Assembly (NCBI RefSeq): GCF_022414595.1
Contig: NZ_JADWYO010000043.1
Span: 1 to 51,587, forward strand
Length of the DNA: 51,587 nt
DNA from: Streptomyces sp. MUM 203J
Lineage (GTDB): Bacteria; Actinomycetota; Actinomycetes; Streptomycetales; Streptomycetaceae
Direction: 5' to 3'
Shown piece by piece: positions 30,871 to 38,510 of this stretch. The notes under the pieces are model-generated. The model was given only the letters and a program-made list of their open reading frames with translations, ran no database searches and was not told the origin of the DNA. The position numbers and the translations under genes were made by a program. Within the stretch, counting starts at the first letter, position 1, and each line of letters begins with the position of its first letter.

Positions 30871-31350
30871 CAGGGCGGCGGAACGCCTGGGACGTGGGGG
30901 ACGGATGGGTTCGGGCCTGCGTCTTCTCCGGGGAGCGGATGGGGTGCGGGGAGACGTCAGCGAAAACCCGAGCGAACACTGACAGTGATAGCGAACCGCG
31001 ATCCGTAGTGATTCGCGTGGGCACCCCGACCTCTTCGCCCGATCGGAGTGGCGCATCCGCGCACCCCCGCCGCCCCGGGATCCGCCCACGCGACGGGTCG
31101 CGCATCCCGCGCCCCGGCCGAGAGAACCCACGAACGGGCGATCCCGCCAACGGCGCGCCGGCGCGGCGGAGGCAGGGTCGCGCCGGAGCCGTACAGCGCA
31201 CACCCCTTGCCTATTGGTATGGACCAATGCCAGGCTCTGAGGGACGCCGCACATGAGGTCAAGTTCCTTGTGCAGCAGGTTTCTTGGCTGCCCCCAGGCC
31301 ACCCCTCCCCCGCCGTACCCCCACTCCCCACGCACGAGAGAGAGCCGCGC
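30871..31350. other. Divergent intergenic region, 480 bases
   Basis: No gene with Streptomyces-like codon bias is visible between the small secreted-protein gene and the LPMO gene. The region contains a short palindrome CACTGACAGTG at 30977-30987, in a locally AT-richer patch about 110 bases upstream of the leftward gene, and a DasR-like site at 31213-31228 upstream of the rightward gene. It presumably holds promoters for both directions. Confidence 0.6.
31213..31228. promoter_or_regulatory. Putative DasR-responsive element upstream of the LPMO gene
   Basis: ATTGGTATGGACCAAT has perfect 6-base inverted arms with a 4-base centre. It matches the known 16-base DasR element ACTGGTCTAGACCACT at 12 of 16 positions. 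DasR links N-acetylglucosamine supply to chitin-degrading genes, which fits the LPMO 123 bases downstream. Confidence 0.6.
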
Positions 31351-32229
31351 ATGCCCCCGTCCCGCCGCCCCTCCCCCGCCCGCCGTGCCGCCTCGGTCAC
31401 CGCTGCCGCTCTGGCCGCAGCCGCGGCCGTCCCGCTCATCCCGGCCGCCGCACACGCACACGGCGCCGTCTTCAACCCGGTCAGCCGAGTGGCCGCCTGC
31501 TACGCCGAAGGACCCGAGAGGCCCGCTTCCCAGGTGTGCAAGGACCTGGTGGCCGACTCCGGTACACAGCCGCTCTACGACTGGAACGAGGTGAACATCG
31601 CCGACGCCGCCGGACGGCACCGCGAGATCATCCCGGACGGCAAGCTCTGTTCGGCCGGCCGGGAGAAGTACCGTGCGCTGGACTGGGCACGCGCCGACTG
31701 GCCGTCCACGGCCGTCGCCCCGGGACCGTTCGACTTCAAGGTGCGTGTGACGGCACCCCACTCGGGCACCATGACCGTGTACATCACGAAGGAGGGCTTC
31801 GAGCCGACGCAGCCACTGACGTGGGCGGACCTGGACGAGACCCCGGTGGCCTCGTACGACACGACGCGCACGGCGGCGGACGGGTACTACTCCTTCTCGG
31901 GCGCCCTGCCCGCCCGCACCGGCCGCCACATCATCTACAAGGTGTGGCAGCGCGACGACAGCCCCGAGGCCTTCTACAGCTGCTCGGACGTCACCTTCGG
32001 GGCGCCCTCCACCGCCGCGGACGCCCCGACGGAGCAGGAGATCGCCGCGGGCGCGGAGCGGTCGACGGTCAGCCATGCGGGCCACGGCGGGGACGAGCGG
32101 CCTCCGGCCCTGTCGGCGGCACCGGCCGAGCCCGCCGCCTCCCCGCTCCCGCTCGCCCTGGCGGGAGCCGGCGCGATCGCCGTCTTCGCGGTCGGCGGCC
32201 TGGGCCTGAGCCTGCGGCGCCGCCCGTGA
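31351..32229 (+). CDS. AA10 lytic polysaccharide monooxygenase with C-terminal membrane anchor
   Basis: A 292-residue copper-dependent LPMO of family AA10, which oxidatively cleaves chitin or cellulose. The signal peptide ends AHA before H37-GAVFNPVSR, giving the obligatory N-terminal His. The second histidine-brace residue is H137 in VTAPHSGTMTVYITK, and the AFYSCSDVTF strand holds the axial aromatic. After the catalytic domain (about 37-225) comes a Pro/Ala/Glu linker, then a hydrophobic segment (about 263-287) and a short RRRP tail. The enzyme is therefore probably held at the membrane rather than released. I see no LPxTG sorting motif. The ATG follows GAGAGAGAGCC and starts an ordinary signal peptide. 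A DasR-like site upstream suggests induction by chitin. Confidence 0.92.
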   Translation: MPPSRRPSPARRAASVTAAALAAAAAVPLIPAAAHAHGAVFNPVSRVAACYAEGPERPASQVCKDLVADSGTQPLYDWNEVNIADAAGRHREIIPDGKLCSAGREKYRALDWARADWPSTAVAPGPFDFKVRVTAPHSGTMTVYITKEGFEPTQPLTWADLDETPVASYDTTRTAADGYYSFSGALPARTGRHIIYKVWQRDDSPEAFYSCSDVTFGAPSTAADAPTEQEIAAGAERSTVSHAGHGGDERPPALSAAPAEPAASPLPLALAGAGAIAVFAVGGLGLSLRRRP

Positions 32230-32265
32230 GCCGTCGGCGCGGCATGGACTGACCCGTCCCGCCAG

Positions 32266-32305
32266 CGGTCGGCCGCCGCCCCGGGACCGGGGCGGCGGCC
32301 GACCG
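32266..32305. terminator. Bidirectional terminator between LPMO and deacetylase genes
   Basis: Arms 32266-32284 and 32287-32305 are perfectly complementary over 19 bases. In practice the innermost bases would form the loop. It sits between convergent stop codons at 32229 and 32315. Confidence 0.85.
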
Positions 32306-32314
32306 GCTCGCGGC

Positions 32315-33037
32315 TCAGCGCAGGGCGTACTCCCGCAGGTTCGCCGGTTCCAGACCCGCCGCCTCGGCCGCCTCCAGCGCCCGGGTCAGATCGGCTTCCA
32401 GCTGGGGCCCCATGTGCAGCAGGACGATGTCGCCGGCCCGGAGCCGGGGCGTGGGGGGCGTCCATTCACCCCAGGTGGTGAAGTCGTGGGTCCAGGTGAC
32501 CACGGCCTCGGCACCGCAGGCGCGGGCGGCGGTGAGCGTGTCGTCGTTGCAGTACGGCCAGCTGTATGTCGGGCCGCCCGCCGGGCGCAGCAGCCGGGGG
32601 CTGTCCCCGAAGGCCGCCAGCTGGCGGTCGCGGGCACCGCAGATCTCGGCGCGCTGCCCGGCCTCGCCGAGGGTCGTCAGGTCGGGGTGGCTGACCGTGT
32701 GGTTCTCGACCCGGGACGGCCCGTGGGCGAGAAGGGTCCGGTAGTAGTCCATCTCCCGCTCGTACGCGCCGGGCAGCAGGAACAGGGACGCGGGTACCCG
32801 CCGTTCGAGCAGAAGCCGCTGGGCTCCGGCGGCGTTCCCGGTGCCCCATCCGCCGTCGACGGTGAGGAAAACGACCGGATCGTCGGTGTCCACCCGGGAG
32901 ATGACGGTCGCGGCCTCGGAGTCCGCGGCGACGGCCTGGGCGGATCCTGGGAGGAGCGCGAGCGGAAGGAGGGCGGCGGCGAGCGCGGCACGCACGAGGC
33001 GGCCCCCACGAGTACGGGATCTCGGCACGGCCGGCAT
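32315..33037 (-). CDS. Secreted NodB-type polysaccharide deacetylase with altered metal motif
   Basis: A 240-residue exported protein with an Arg-rich n-region, a hydrophobic core and a cut near AQAVA (about residue 38). The fold follows NodB polysaccharide deacetylases: motif 1 VVFLTVDGGWGTG, motif 2 ENHTVSHPDLTTLG with the two metal His residues, motif 3 LLRPAGGPTYSWPYCNDDT, and a C-terminal GDIVLLHMGP. Motif 1 normally reads T-F-D-D-G. Here the second Asp, a metal ligand, is Gly (D61-G62), so activity may be reduced, changed or lost. It converges on the LPMO gene and diverges from the proline-racemase gene. Chitin or cell-wall acetyl-sugar is the likely substrate class. Confidence 0.82.
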   Translation of the reverse strand: MPAVPRSRTRGGRLVRAALAAALLPLALLPGSAQAVAADSEAATVISRVDTDDPVVFLTVDGGWGTGNAAGAQRLLLERRVPASLFLLPGAYEREMDYYRTLLAHGPSRVENHTVSHPDLTTLGEAGQRAEICGARDRQLAAFGDSPRLLRPAGGPTYSWPYCNDDTLTAARACGAEAVVTWTHDFTTWGEWTPPTPRLRAGDIVLLHMGPQLEADLTRALEAAEAAGLEPANLREYALR

Positions 33038-33240
33038 GATCGGCCTAGACCAACTGCGCTGTCAATGGCGGGAGTTGCGGCACTCCGCCGCCCGCACAAA
33101 CGGACCGCCCGGGTCCGGCCGTCGCAGGCCGGACGGCCCGGAGTGGAGGAGCCCTTGCCACCACCCGCGGCGGATGGTGCAATGTCACATATCGCATTCC
33201 CTCTGCTCCCGCTCCGCCTTTCCCTTGCGAGGTCCCCTCC

Positions 33241-34263
33241 GTGACCGCCGTCCGCACCATCGACTACCACACGGCCGGTGAGCCGTTCCGCATCGTCCAC
33301 GACGGCCTCGTTCCCACCCCCGGCGACACCGTCGCGGAACGCTTCGCCACCGCCGTCGGCGTGGGCGGCTCCCCCACCGCGCCCCGCCGCGGCCCGCTCG
33401 ACGAGGTCCGCCGCCTGCTGGTGCGGGAGCCGCGCGGGCACTCCGGCATGTACGGCGGGTTCGTCGTCCCGCCCGACGACGACGGCGCCCATCTGGGCGT
33501 GCTCTTCTGGCACAAGGACGGCTACTCCACCGCCTGCGGCCACGGCACCATGGCACTCGGGGCATGGGCCGTCGACGAGGGGATCGTCAAGGCGCCCGCG
33601 GACGGCACGGTCCAGGTCCGGATCGACGTGCCGTCCGGGCGGGTCGGTGCCACCGTGCGCCGCGAGGGCGGCCGTACGACCGGGGTCACCTTCCGCAACG
33701 TACCCACCCGGGTCACCGCCAGGGCCGTGCGCGTCACCACCGGGCTCGGCCCCGTCGACGTCGATCTGGCGCACGCCGGGGCCTGTTACGCCTCCGTGTC
33801 CGCCACCGCGCTGGGACTGATCGTGGAGCGCGCCTCGCTGCCCCGACTCGTCGCCGTGGGGCGGGAGATCCGGTCCGCGCTGGCCGGTCACCCCGGCACC
33901 CGGCACCCCGCGCGCCCCCTGCTGTCGGGCGTCTACGGCGTCATCCTCCACGAGGAACTGCGCGCGGAGGCGGGCGGGCTGGCCCAGCGCAACGTCACCG
34001 TGTTCGCGGACGGTCAGTTCGATCGCTCCCCCTGCGGCTCCGGGACCTCCGCCCGGCTGGCCCTGCTGCACGAGGAGGGCCGCCTCGCGCCGGGCGACCT
34101 GCTGCACCACGAGTCGGTCGCAGGCACGGTGTTCACGGGCCGGGTGGTCTCCCGTACGGACGAGGGCACGGTCACCGACATCAGCGGCGCCGCCCACCGC
34201 ACCGGTGAGCACCGGTTCGTGCTCGACCCGTACGACGACCTGCCGGAAGGATTCCTGCCGTGA
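33241..34263 (+). CDS. Proline racemase / hydroxyproline 2-epimerase family enzyme
   Basis: A 340-residue cofactor-independent racemase of the proline-racemase family. Both catalytic cysteines are present: C99 in STACGHGTM and C265 in SPCGSGTSAR. Retention of the second Cys favours racemase or epimerase activity over trans-3-hydroxyproline dehydratases, which carry Thr there. The GTG start has GAGGT upstream. The gene overlaps the downstream cyclodeaminase-like gene by GTGA (34260-34263). Such pairs are known in proline or hydroxyproline catabolism, where the second enzyme reduces a cyclic imine. Whether the substrate is proline or 4-hydroxyproline cannot be decided from sequence alone. Confidence 0.9.
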   Translation: MTAVRTIDYHTAGEPFRIVHDGLVPTPGDTVAERFATAVGVGGSPTAPRRGPLDEVRRLLVREPRGHSGMYGGFVVPPDDDGAHLGVLFWHKDGYSTACGHGTMALGAWAVDEGIVKAPADGTVQVRIDVPSGRVGATVRREGGRTTGVTFRNVPTRVTARAVRVTTGLGPVDVDLAHAGACYASVSATALGLIVERASLPRLVAVGREIRSALAGHPGTRHPARPLLSGVYGVILHEELRAEAGGLAQRNVTVFADGQFDRSPCGSGTSARLALLHEEGRLAPGDLLHHESVAGTVFTGRVVSRTDEGTVTDISGAAHRTGEHRFVLDPYDDLPEGFLP

Positions 34264-35213
34264 CCCCGCCCCTGCCCCCGCCCCCGCCCCCGCCCCCGGT
34301 GCTCGACGCCGGCACGGTCGATCGGCTCCTGGGACACCCGGCCGCCGCGGACGCCCTGGAGGAGGCGCTGAGGGCCGGGCTCGACCCGGAGCTGACGCCG
34401 CCCCGCACCGTCACGCCCGTACCGGCCGGGCAGTTGCTGCTCATGCCGGCCGCGTGGGGCCGGTACGCGGGGGTGAAGGTCGCGGGTGTCGCGCCCGCCA
34501 ACCCGGCGCGTGGCCTGCCCCGGATCACCGGCGGTTACCTGCTGCTGGACGGCCGGACGCTTATGCCGCTGGCCCAGCTGGACGGCGCCGCGCTCACCGC
34601 GCTGCGCACCCCGGCGGTGTCCGCCCTGGCGGTACGGCTGCTCGCCGTGCACGACGCCCGGCATCTGGTGCTGTTCGGCGCGGGGCCGCAGGCCTACGGA
34701 CACCTGCGGGCGCTGCGCGCCGAACGGCCCCTGCACCGCGTCACCGTCGTCACACGGACCCCGGAGGGCGGCAAGGCGCTGGTGGAGTACGCCCGGACGG
34801 ACCTCGGGCTGGAGGCCCGTACCGGCACGCCCGGAGCGGTGGCCGAGGCCGACCTCATCGTCTGCTGCACCACCGCCCGCGAGCCGCTGTTCGACGGCGG
34901 GCTCGTGCCGGACCACGCCACGGTCGTGGCGGTCGGCTCACACGAACCGGACGCCCGGGAGACCGACACCGCGCTGGTGCGGCGGGCGGCGGTGTTCGTG
35001 GAGGCGCGCGCGGCGGCGTACGAGGAGGCGGGCGACCTGATCATCCCCGCGGCCGAGGGGGCCATCGGGCCCGGGCATGTCGCCGGGAACCTGGCCGACC
35101 TGGCCACGGGCCGGGCTCCGGTCCCGGTGGACCGTCCCCGCCTGTTCAAGAGCGTGGGCATGGCCTGGCAGGACCTCGTGGTCGCCGGGGAGGTGTACCG
35201 GCGGCTCGGCTGA
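34260..35213 (+). CDS. Ornithine cyclodeaminase / mu-crystallin family protein
   Basis: A 317-residue NAD(P)-dependent enzyme of the ornithine cyclodeaminase/mu-crystallin family. Members convert ornithine to proline or reduce cyclic imines such as pyrroline-2-carboxylate. Seen here are RYAGVKVAGVAPANPARGLPRITGGYLLLD, the Rossmann motif LVLFGAGPQAYGHL (about residues 139-152), DLIVCCTTA and the C-terminal LFKSVGMAWQDLVVA. It is translationally coupled to the proline-racemase gene, so an imine reductase role is plausible. The N-terminus carries an odd stretch of eight prolines encoded by four CCCCCG repeats (34275-34298), not part of the family fold. A hairpin at 35238-35269 probably ends this two-gene operon. 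Confidence 0.88.
   Translation: MTPPLPPPPPPPPVLDAGTVDRLLGHPAAADALEEALRAGLDPELTPPRTVTPVPAGQLLLMPAAWGRYAGVKVAGVAPANPARGLPRITGGYLLLDGRTLMPLAQLDGAALTALRTPAVSALAVRLLAVHDARHLVLFGAGPQAYGHLRALRAERPLHRVTVVTRTPEGGKALVEYARTDLGLEARTGTPGAVAEADLIVCCTTAREPLFDGGLVPDHATVVAVGSHEPDARETDTALVRRAAVFVEARAAAYEEAGDLIIPAAEGAIGPGHVAGNLADLATGRAPVPVDRPRLFKSVGMAWQDLVVAGEVYRRLG
34275..34298 (+). repeat. CCCCCG hexanucleotide microsatellite inside the cyclodeaminase gene
   Basis: Four perfect tandem copies of CCCCCG encode part of an N-terminal polyproline run. Changes in copy number would keep the reading frame. Confidence 0.9.
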
Positions 35214-35806
35214 CGGCGGCCGGGCGGGAACCTGCAGCGGGGGCCGGGCCGTTCTGGTCCCGGCCCCCGGTCGCGCGGGTCGTCCCCGGGCGTTCCCCCT
35301 TCCGGCCGGTGACGGGCCGTGGCAGATCCGGCCCGGAGCCACCCGGCCGCGTACCGGAAGCCGCCCGCACGCCCTGCGGTCTTGGTCAGGGAACTTCTCT
35401 GCGTCAGGCCACTCCGCCTTGGGGCAGGTCCGGCGCATGGGGCTCGTTCGTCCAGTAGGGAGGACCGGGGGAGGCGCACGGTGAGTAACGAGTGCGCCGG
35501 GTGGCGCTGCTGTTCCTCGCTCGCCGACGACACCGCGCGCGGACGATCGGCGCTCCCGAGCGGCTGGTCAGGCAAGGCGCCGGGCCCGCCGAACAGGCAC
35601 TCGCCGCCGAGCCGCCTCCGGCAGCGGCTCAGCAGCCACACGGTCGACGGCCTCCTCCAAGAGCATTTGTCGTATTGCCTCACTAGTCCTGGTCCTCTTG
35701 TCCTGCCCCGCCCCTGTCCGGCTTCCTGTCCACGGAGCCGCTCGCCGTTCGCAGGCGTTCAGCGAGCGGGTCCGCAGACAGGAGTCACCGACCTGAGGAG
35801 AGGTTG
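35214..35806. other. Intergenic region upstream of the lasso operon, 593 bases
   Basis: I see no credible gene here. The frame open through to 35807 gives Cys/Ser/Pro-rich filler. Near the left end is the cyclodeaminase terminator. The segment at about 35660-35695 is AT-richer than its surroundings and is the most likely place for the lasso promoter, although no clear -35/-10 pair with proper spacing was found. Confidence 0.55.
35238..35269 (+). terminator. Terminator after the cyclodeaminase gene
   Basis: An 11-bp perfect stem (35238-35248 with 35259-35269, ten-base loop) lies 25 bases past the stop codon, isolating the lasso cluster from the upstream pair. Confidence 0.75.
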
Positions 35807-35917
35807 ATGAAGAAGGCGTACGAGGCTCCGACCCTCGCCCGGCTCGGCACGTTCCGGAAGAAGACCGGGCTGCTGAGCCGCCACGGCAACGACCGTCTGA
35901 TCCTGAGCAAGAACTGA
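35807..35917 (+). CDS. Lasso peptide precursor, citrulassin-like
   Basis: A 36-residue precursor too short for standard ORF scans. The leader (1-21) has the lasso recognition pattern YxxPxLxxxGxF: Y5, P8, L10, G14, F16. It also has the near-invariant Thr at position -2 (T20, then G21). The predicted core is LLSRHGNDRLILSKN (22-36), with an isopeptide bond between the amine of Leu1 and the side chain of Asp8 and a seven-residue tail. From memory, citrulassin A has the core LLGLAGNDRLVLSKN; the match in length, ring size, GNDRL and LSKN is striking. In citrulassins Arg9 is converted to citrulline. Here residues 3-5 are Ser-Arg-His and residue 11 is Ile. A ribosome site GAGGAGAGG precedes the ATG. 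Alternative cleavage after T20 would give a Gly1-Asp9 ring, less likely. Confidence 0.9.
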   Translation: MKKAYEAPTLARLGTFRKKTGLLSRHGNDRLILSKN

Positions 35918-35936
35918 CGATCCCCGCCACGGCGAA

Positions 35937-37784
35937 ATGACCCCACTGCACGAGAGTGCGGGGACGGGCCCCGGCGGCGCGTCCTTCACGGTCCTCAGCG
36001 ACCGTGCGGACGCCGCCGCCGTGGCCCGCTCCTTCCACCGCACCGGTACGCGTGTCCTGGAACACGCCTCGGGCCGGCCGTGGCTGGTGGGCCGCTGGAG
36101 CGACCACGAACTGGTCACCGCCCGCGTCCGCACCACGTCCCTCGCCCTCATCGGCACCTCCCCCGTCGACAGCCGTGAGCTGGACCGCCTGGCCGCCCGG
36201 CTGCGGGACCTCGCGGAACTCGACACCTGGGTCCGTTCCGTCCCCGGCAGCTTCCACCTGGTCGCCTCGCTCGACGGCCGGCTCCGGGTGCAGGGCACCG
36301 CCTCCGGGCTCCGGCTGGTCTTCCACGCGGCCGTCCGGGGCGTGCGGGTGGCCGCGACCCGCGCCGACCTGCTCGCCCCGCTCCTCGGCGGCCCCCCGGA
36401 CCCGAAGGAGGTGGCCGTACGGCTCCTCTGGCCCACGCCCCACCCGCTGTCCGAGCGCCCGCTCTGGCCCGGCATCACCGCGGTTCCCCCGGACGAGGCG
36501 CTGCTCGTCGGGCAGGACGGGCGCACCGCGCGCCACTCCCGCTGGTGGACGCCCCCGGAGCCGGTCCGCACCCTCGCCGCCGGGGCTCCCCGGGTGCGCG
36601 AGGCGCTGGTCCGGGCCGTCGAGGTGCGCACCCGGTCCGGCGGGGTCGTCAGCTGCGACCTGTCCGGTGGCCTGGACTCGACCTCCGTGTGCTTCCTCGC
36701 CGACCGGTCGCCCGCCCGGGTGGTGGCCAGCACCTGGCCGGGCCGCGACCCCGCCGACACCGACCTCCAGTGGGCCCGGCACGCGGCGGCCTGGCTGCCG
36801 GACGTCGAACACGTGGTGTGGGACGCCGACGCCTCGCCGCTGGTCTACACGGACCTGCTCGGCATCGACGACGTGCTGGACGAGCCGACCATCGGCGTCA
36901 TGGACCGCTCCCGGGTGCTCCGGCATCTGCCCGACATGGCGGAGCGGGGCAGCAGGATCCATCTGACGGGCATCGGCGGTGACCATGTTGCCTGGTGCTC
37001 GGAGGCGTACTACCACCGGCTGGCGCGGACCCGGCCGCTGTTCGCGCTGCGGCAGTTGCGGGGCTTCCGGGCCCTGTGGCAGTGGCCGCTGGGCGGGGTG
37101 CTGCGCGCACTGGCCGACTGCCGGCCGTACCGGACGTGGCTGCGGGACTCGGCGGGGCGGCTGCGCGGTCCGCTGCCCGGGACGGTCGGCGCCGGGCTCG
37201 GCTGGGGCATGCCTCCCCGGCTGTTCGGCTGGGTGACCCCGGAGGCGGAGCGGCTTGCACGGCTGGCACTGCGGGAGGCCGCCGCCGAGGGGTGCCGGCC
37301 TCTGCACCCGGACCGGGGGCTGCACGGGGACCTGGAGCAGCTGCGCTCCTGCGCCCGGATCATCCGCCAGTGGGACCACATGGCGGCCCGTGCCGGGCTG
37401 CCGATGGGCCATCCGTTCCTCGACGACCGGGTGCTGGAGGAGTGCTTCGCGGTGCGCCCGGAGGAGCGGGTCACTCCGTGGGCGTACAAGCCGCTGCTGA
37501 CCTCCGCGATGCGGGGGATCGTGCCGGAGGCGTGTCTGCGCCGCAGCAACAAGGCCACGGCCGCGATGGACGCCGCCGACGGGCTCCGGGAGCACCGCGC
37601 CGACCTGGCGGCGCTGTGGGAGGACTCGCGGCTGGAGCAGCTCGGGCTGGTGGACGGCCGGGTGCTGCGCAGCCTCGCGCGGCGGCCCGCCACACCGGAG
37701 CTCCGGGACGCGGTCCTGTACTCGACGATCGCCGCCGAGGTGTGGCTGCGCGCGCTCGAACGGACGGCCTCCGGCCGCCGCTGA
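35937..37784 (+). CDS. Lasso cyclase (asparagine synthetase-like, C protein)
   Basis: A 615-residue ATP-dependent lasso cyclase. It would adenylate the Asp8 side chain of the precursor core and close the macrolactam ring around the tail. The C-terminal synthetase domain carries the pyrophosphatase loop SGGLDS (residues 243-248, in SCDLSGGLDSTSVCFLA), then LTGIGGDHV, and RRSNKATAAMDAADGLREHR near the end. The N-terminal domain (about 1-220) resembles the glutaminase half of AsnB but lacks a Cys2 nucleophile, as expected for lasso cyclases. It starts 19 bases after the precursor stop and leads an operon with the RRE, peptidase and transporter genes. Confidence 0.95.
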   Translation: MTPLHESAGTGPGGASFTVLSDRADAAAVARSFHRTGTRVLEHASGRPWLVGRWSDHELVTARVRTTSLALIGTSPVDSRELDRLAARLRDLAELDTWVRSVPGSFHLVASLDGRLRVQGTASGLRLVFHAAVRGVRVAATRADLLAPLLGGPPDPKEVAVRLLWPTPHPLSERPLWPGITAVPPDEALLVGQDGRTARHSRWWTPPEPVRTLAAGAPRVREALVRAVEVRTRSGGVVSCDLSGGLDSTSVCFLADRSPARVVASTWPGRDPADTDLQWARHAAAWLPDVEHVVWDADASPLVYTDLLGIDDVLDEPTIGVMDRSRVLRHLPDMAERGSRIHLTGIGGDHVAWCSEAYYHRLARTRPLFALRQLRGFRALWQWPLGGVLRALADCRPYRTWLRDSAGRLRGPLPGTVGAGLGWGMPPRLFGWVTPEAERLARLALREAAAEGCRPLHPDRGLHGDLEQLRSCARIIRQWDHMAARAGLPMGHPFLDDRVLEECFAVRPEERVTPWAYKPLLTSAMRGIVPEACLRRSNKATAAMDAADGLREHRADLAALWEDSRLEQLGLVDGRVLRSLARRPATPELRDAVLYSTIAAEVWLRALERTASGRR

Positions 37785-37821
37785 TTCCACTTCCGAGATC
37801 TGAGAAGAGAGGGAGCCGCTC

Positions 37822-38076
37822 ATGGCGCTGCGTTTCGCCGCCGATGTGTCCACGGCGAGGACCGACCACGGCACCGTCCTGCTGGACGAGCGCGGCGGTG
37901 ACTACTGGGAGCTGAACCCCACCGCGACCCTGGTGGTGGACGTCCTGCTGAGGGGCGGCGACGAGGTCGCGGCGAGTGCGGCGCTGGTGGCCGAGTTCGA
38001 CATCGACGCCGAGGCCGCGCGGCGGGACGTCGACGTGCTCGTCCGGCAGCTGCGGGCCTCCGGACTGGCCGAATGA
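37822..38076 (+). CDS. PqqD-like leader-recognition protein (RRE, B1)
   Basis: An 84-residue RiPP recognition element of the PqqD family. In lasso pathways B1 binds the YxxP leader region and delivers the precursor to the peptidase and cyclase. Seen here are the beta strands VLLDERGGDYWELNPTATLVVDVLLRGGD and the helical part EFDIDAEAARRDVDVLVRQLRASGL, typical of PqqD folds. A good ribosome site (AGAGAGGGAG) precedes the ATG. Its stop overlaps the B2 ATG (38073-38076), reflecting the split B1/B2 arrangement usual in actinobacteria. Confidence 0.94.
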   Translation: MALRFAADVSTARTDHGTVLLDERGGDYWELNPTATLVVDVLLRGGDEVAASAALVAEFDIDAEAARRDVDVLVRQLRASGLAE

Positions 38077-38510
38077 CCACGCCCAGCGCCCTTGAGCGCC
38101 CGCAGGGAGTGCCCTTCGCCCGCCGTCTGGCGGCCCGGCTGGTGCTGGGCCCGGCGCTGCTGCTGTCGCTGCTGCCGCCGCGCCGGATCCGCGCGGTGCT
38201 GGGCTGGGCGCGCCGGGGTGCCGCACCCGCCACCGCGGAGGGGGCGCTGGACGCACGGGACGCGCTGTGCGCGGTGAGCCTGCGCTGCGCGGGGCCACAG
38301 GGCTGTCTGCCCCGGTCGCTGGGGGCCGCGCTGCTGTGCCGGCTGCGCGGGACCTGGCCGACCTGGTGCACGGGGGTGCGGACGGTGCCGCCGTTCGCCG
38401 CGCACGCGTGGATCGAGGCGGAGGGCCGCCCGGTGGGCGAGGGCATGCCGGACGGCTACTTCACCCGGCTGATCACCGTGGGACCCCGACGCCGGCCGAC
38501 CGGCCGGTGA
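38073..38510 (+). CDS. Lasso leader peptidase (transglutaminase-like, B2)
   Basis: A 145-residue cysteine protease of the transglutaminase-like fold that removes the leader from the precursor. The nucleophile is C78 in GCLPRSLGAALLCRL and the catalytic His is H111 in FAAHAWIEAEGRPV. An N-terminal hydrophobic region (LAARLVLGPALLLSLLPPRR) is usual for B2 proteins. The gene overlaps B1 at its start (ATGA) and the transporter at its end (GTGA), so three genes are coupled. The protein length matches the family (about 130-150). Confidence 0.93.
   Translation: MTTPSALERPQGVPFARRLAARLVLGPALLLSLLPPRRIRAVLGWARRGAAPATAEGALDARDALCAVSLRCAGPQGCLPRSLGAALLCRLRGTWPTWCTGVRTVPPFAAHAWIEAEGRPVGEGMPDGYFTRLITVGPRRRPTGR

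Noticed and set aside
30871..32085. Extension of the small secreted protein to 566 residues
   Set aside because: The upstream part is antisense to the LPMO gene and has no fold; the signal peptide begins at the ATG at 30870.
35319..35807. Open frame ending exactly at the lasso precursor start
   Set aside because: Its stop overlaps the precursor ATG and a GTG near 35480 has a purine-rich leader, which looked like coupling. The protein, however, is Cys/Ser/Pro/Arg filler without Streptomyces codon bias or family resemblance.
35814..35917. Alternative lasso core starting at Gly21 with a nine-residue ring to Asp
   Set aside because: It would put Thr at -1, while lasso leaders almost always have Thr at -2; the match to the citrulassin core also supports Leu22 as residue 1.
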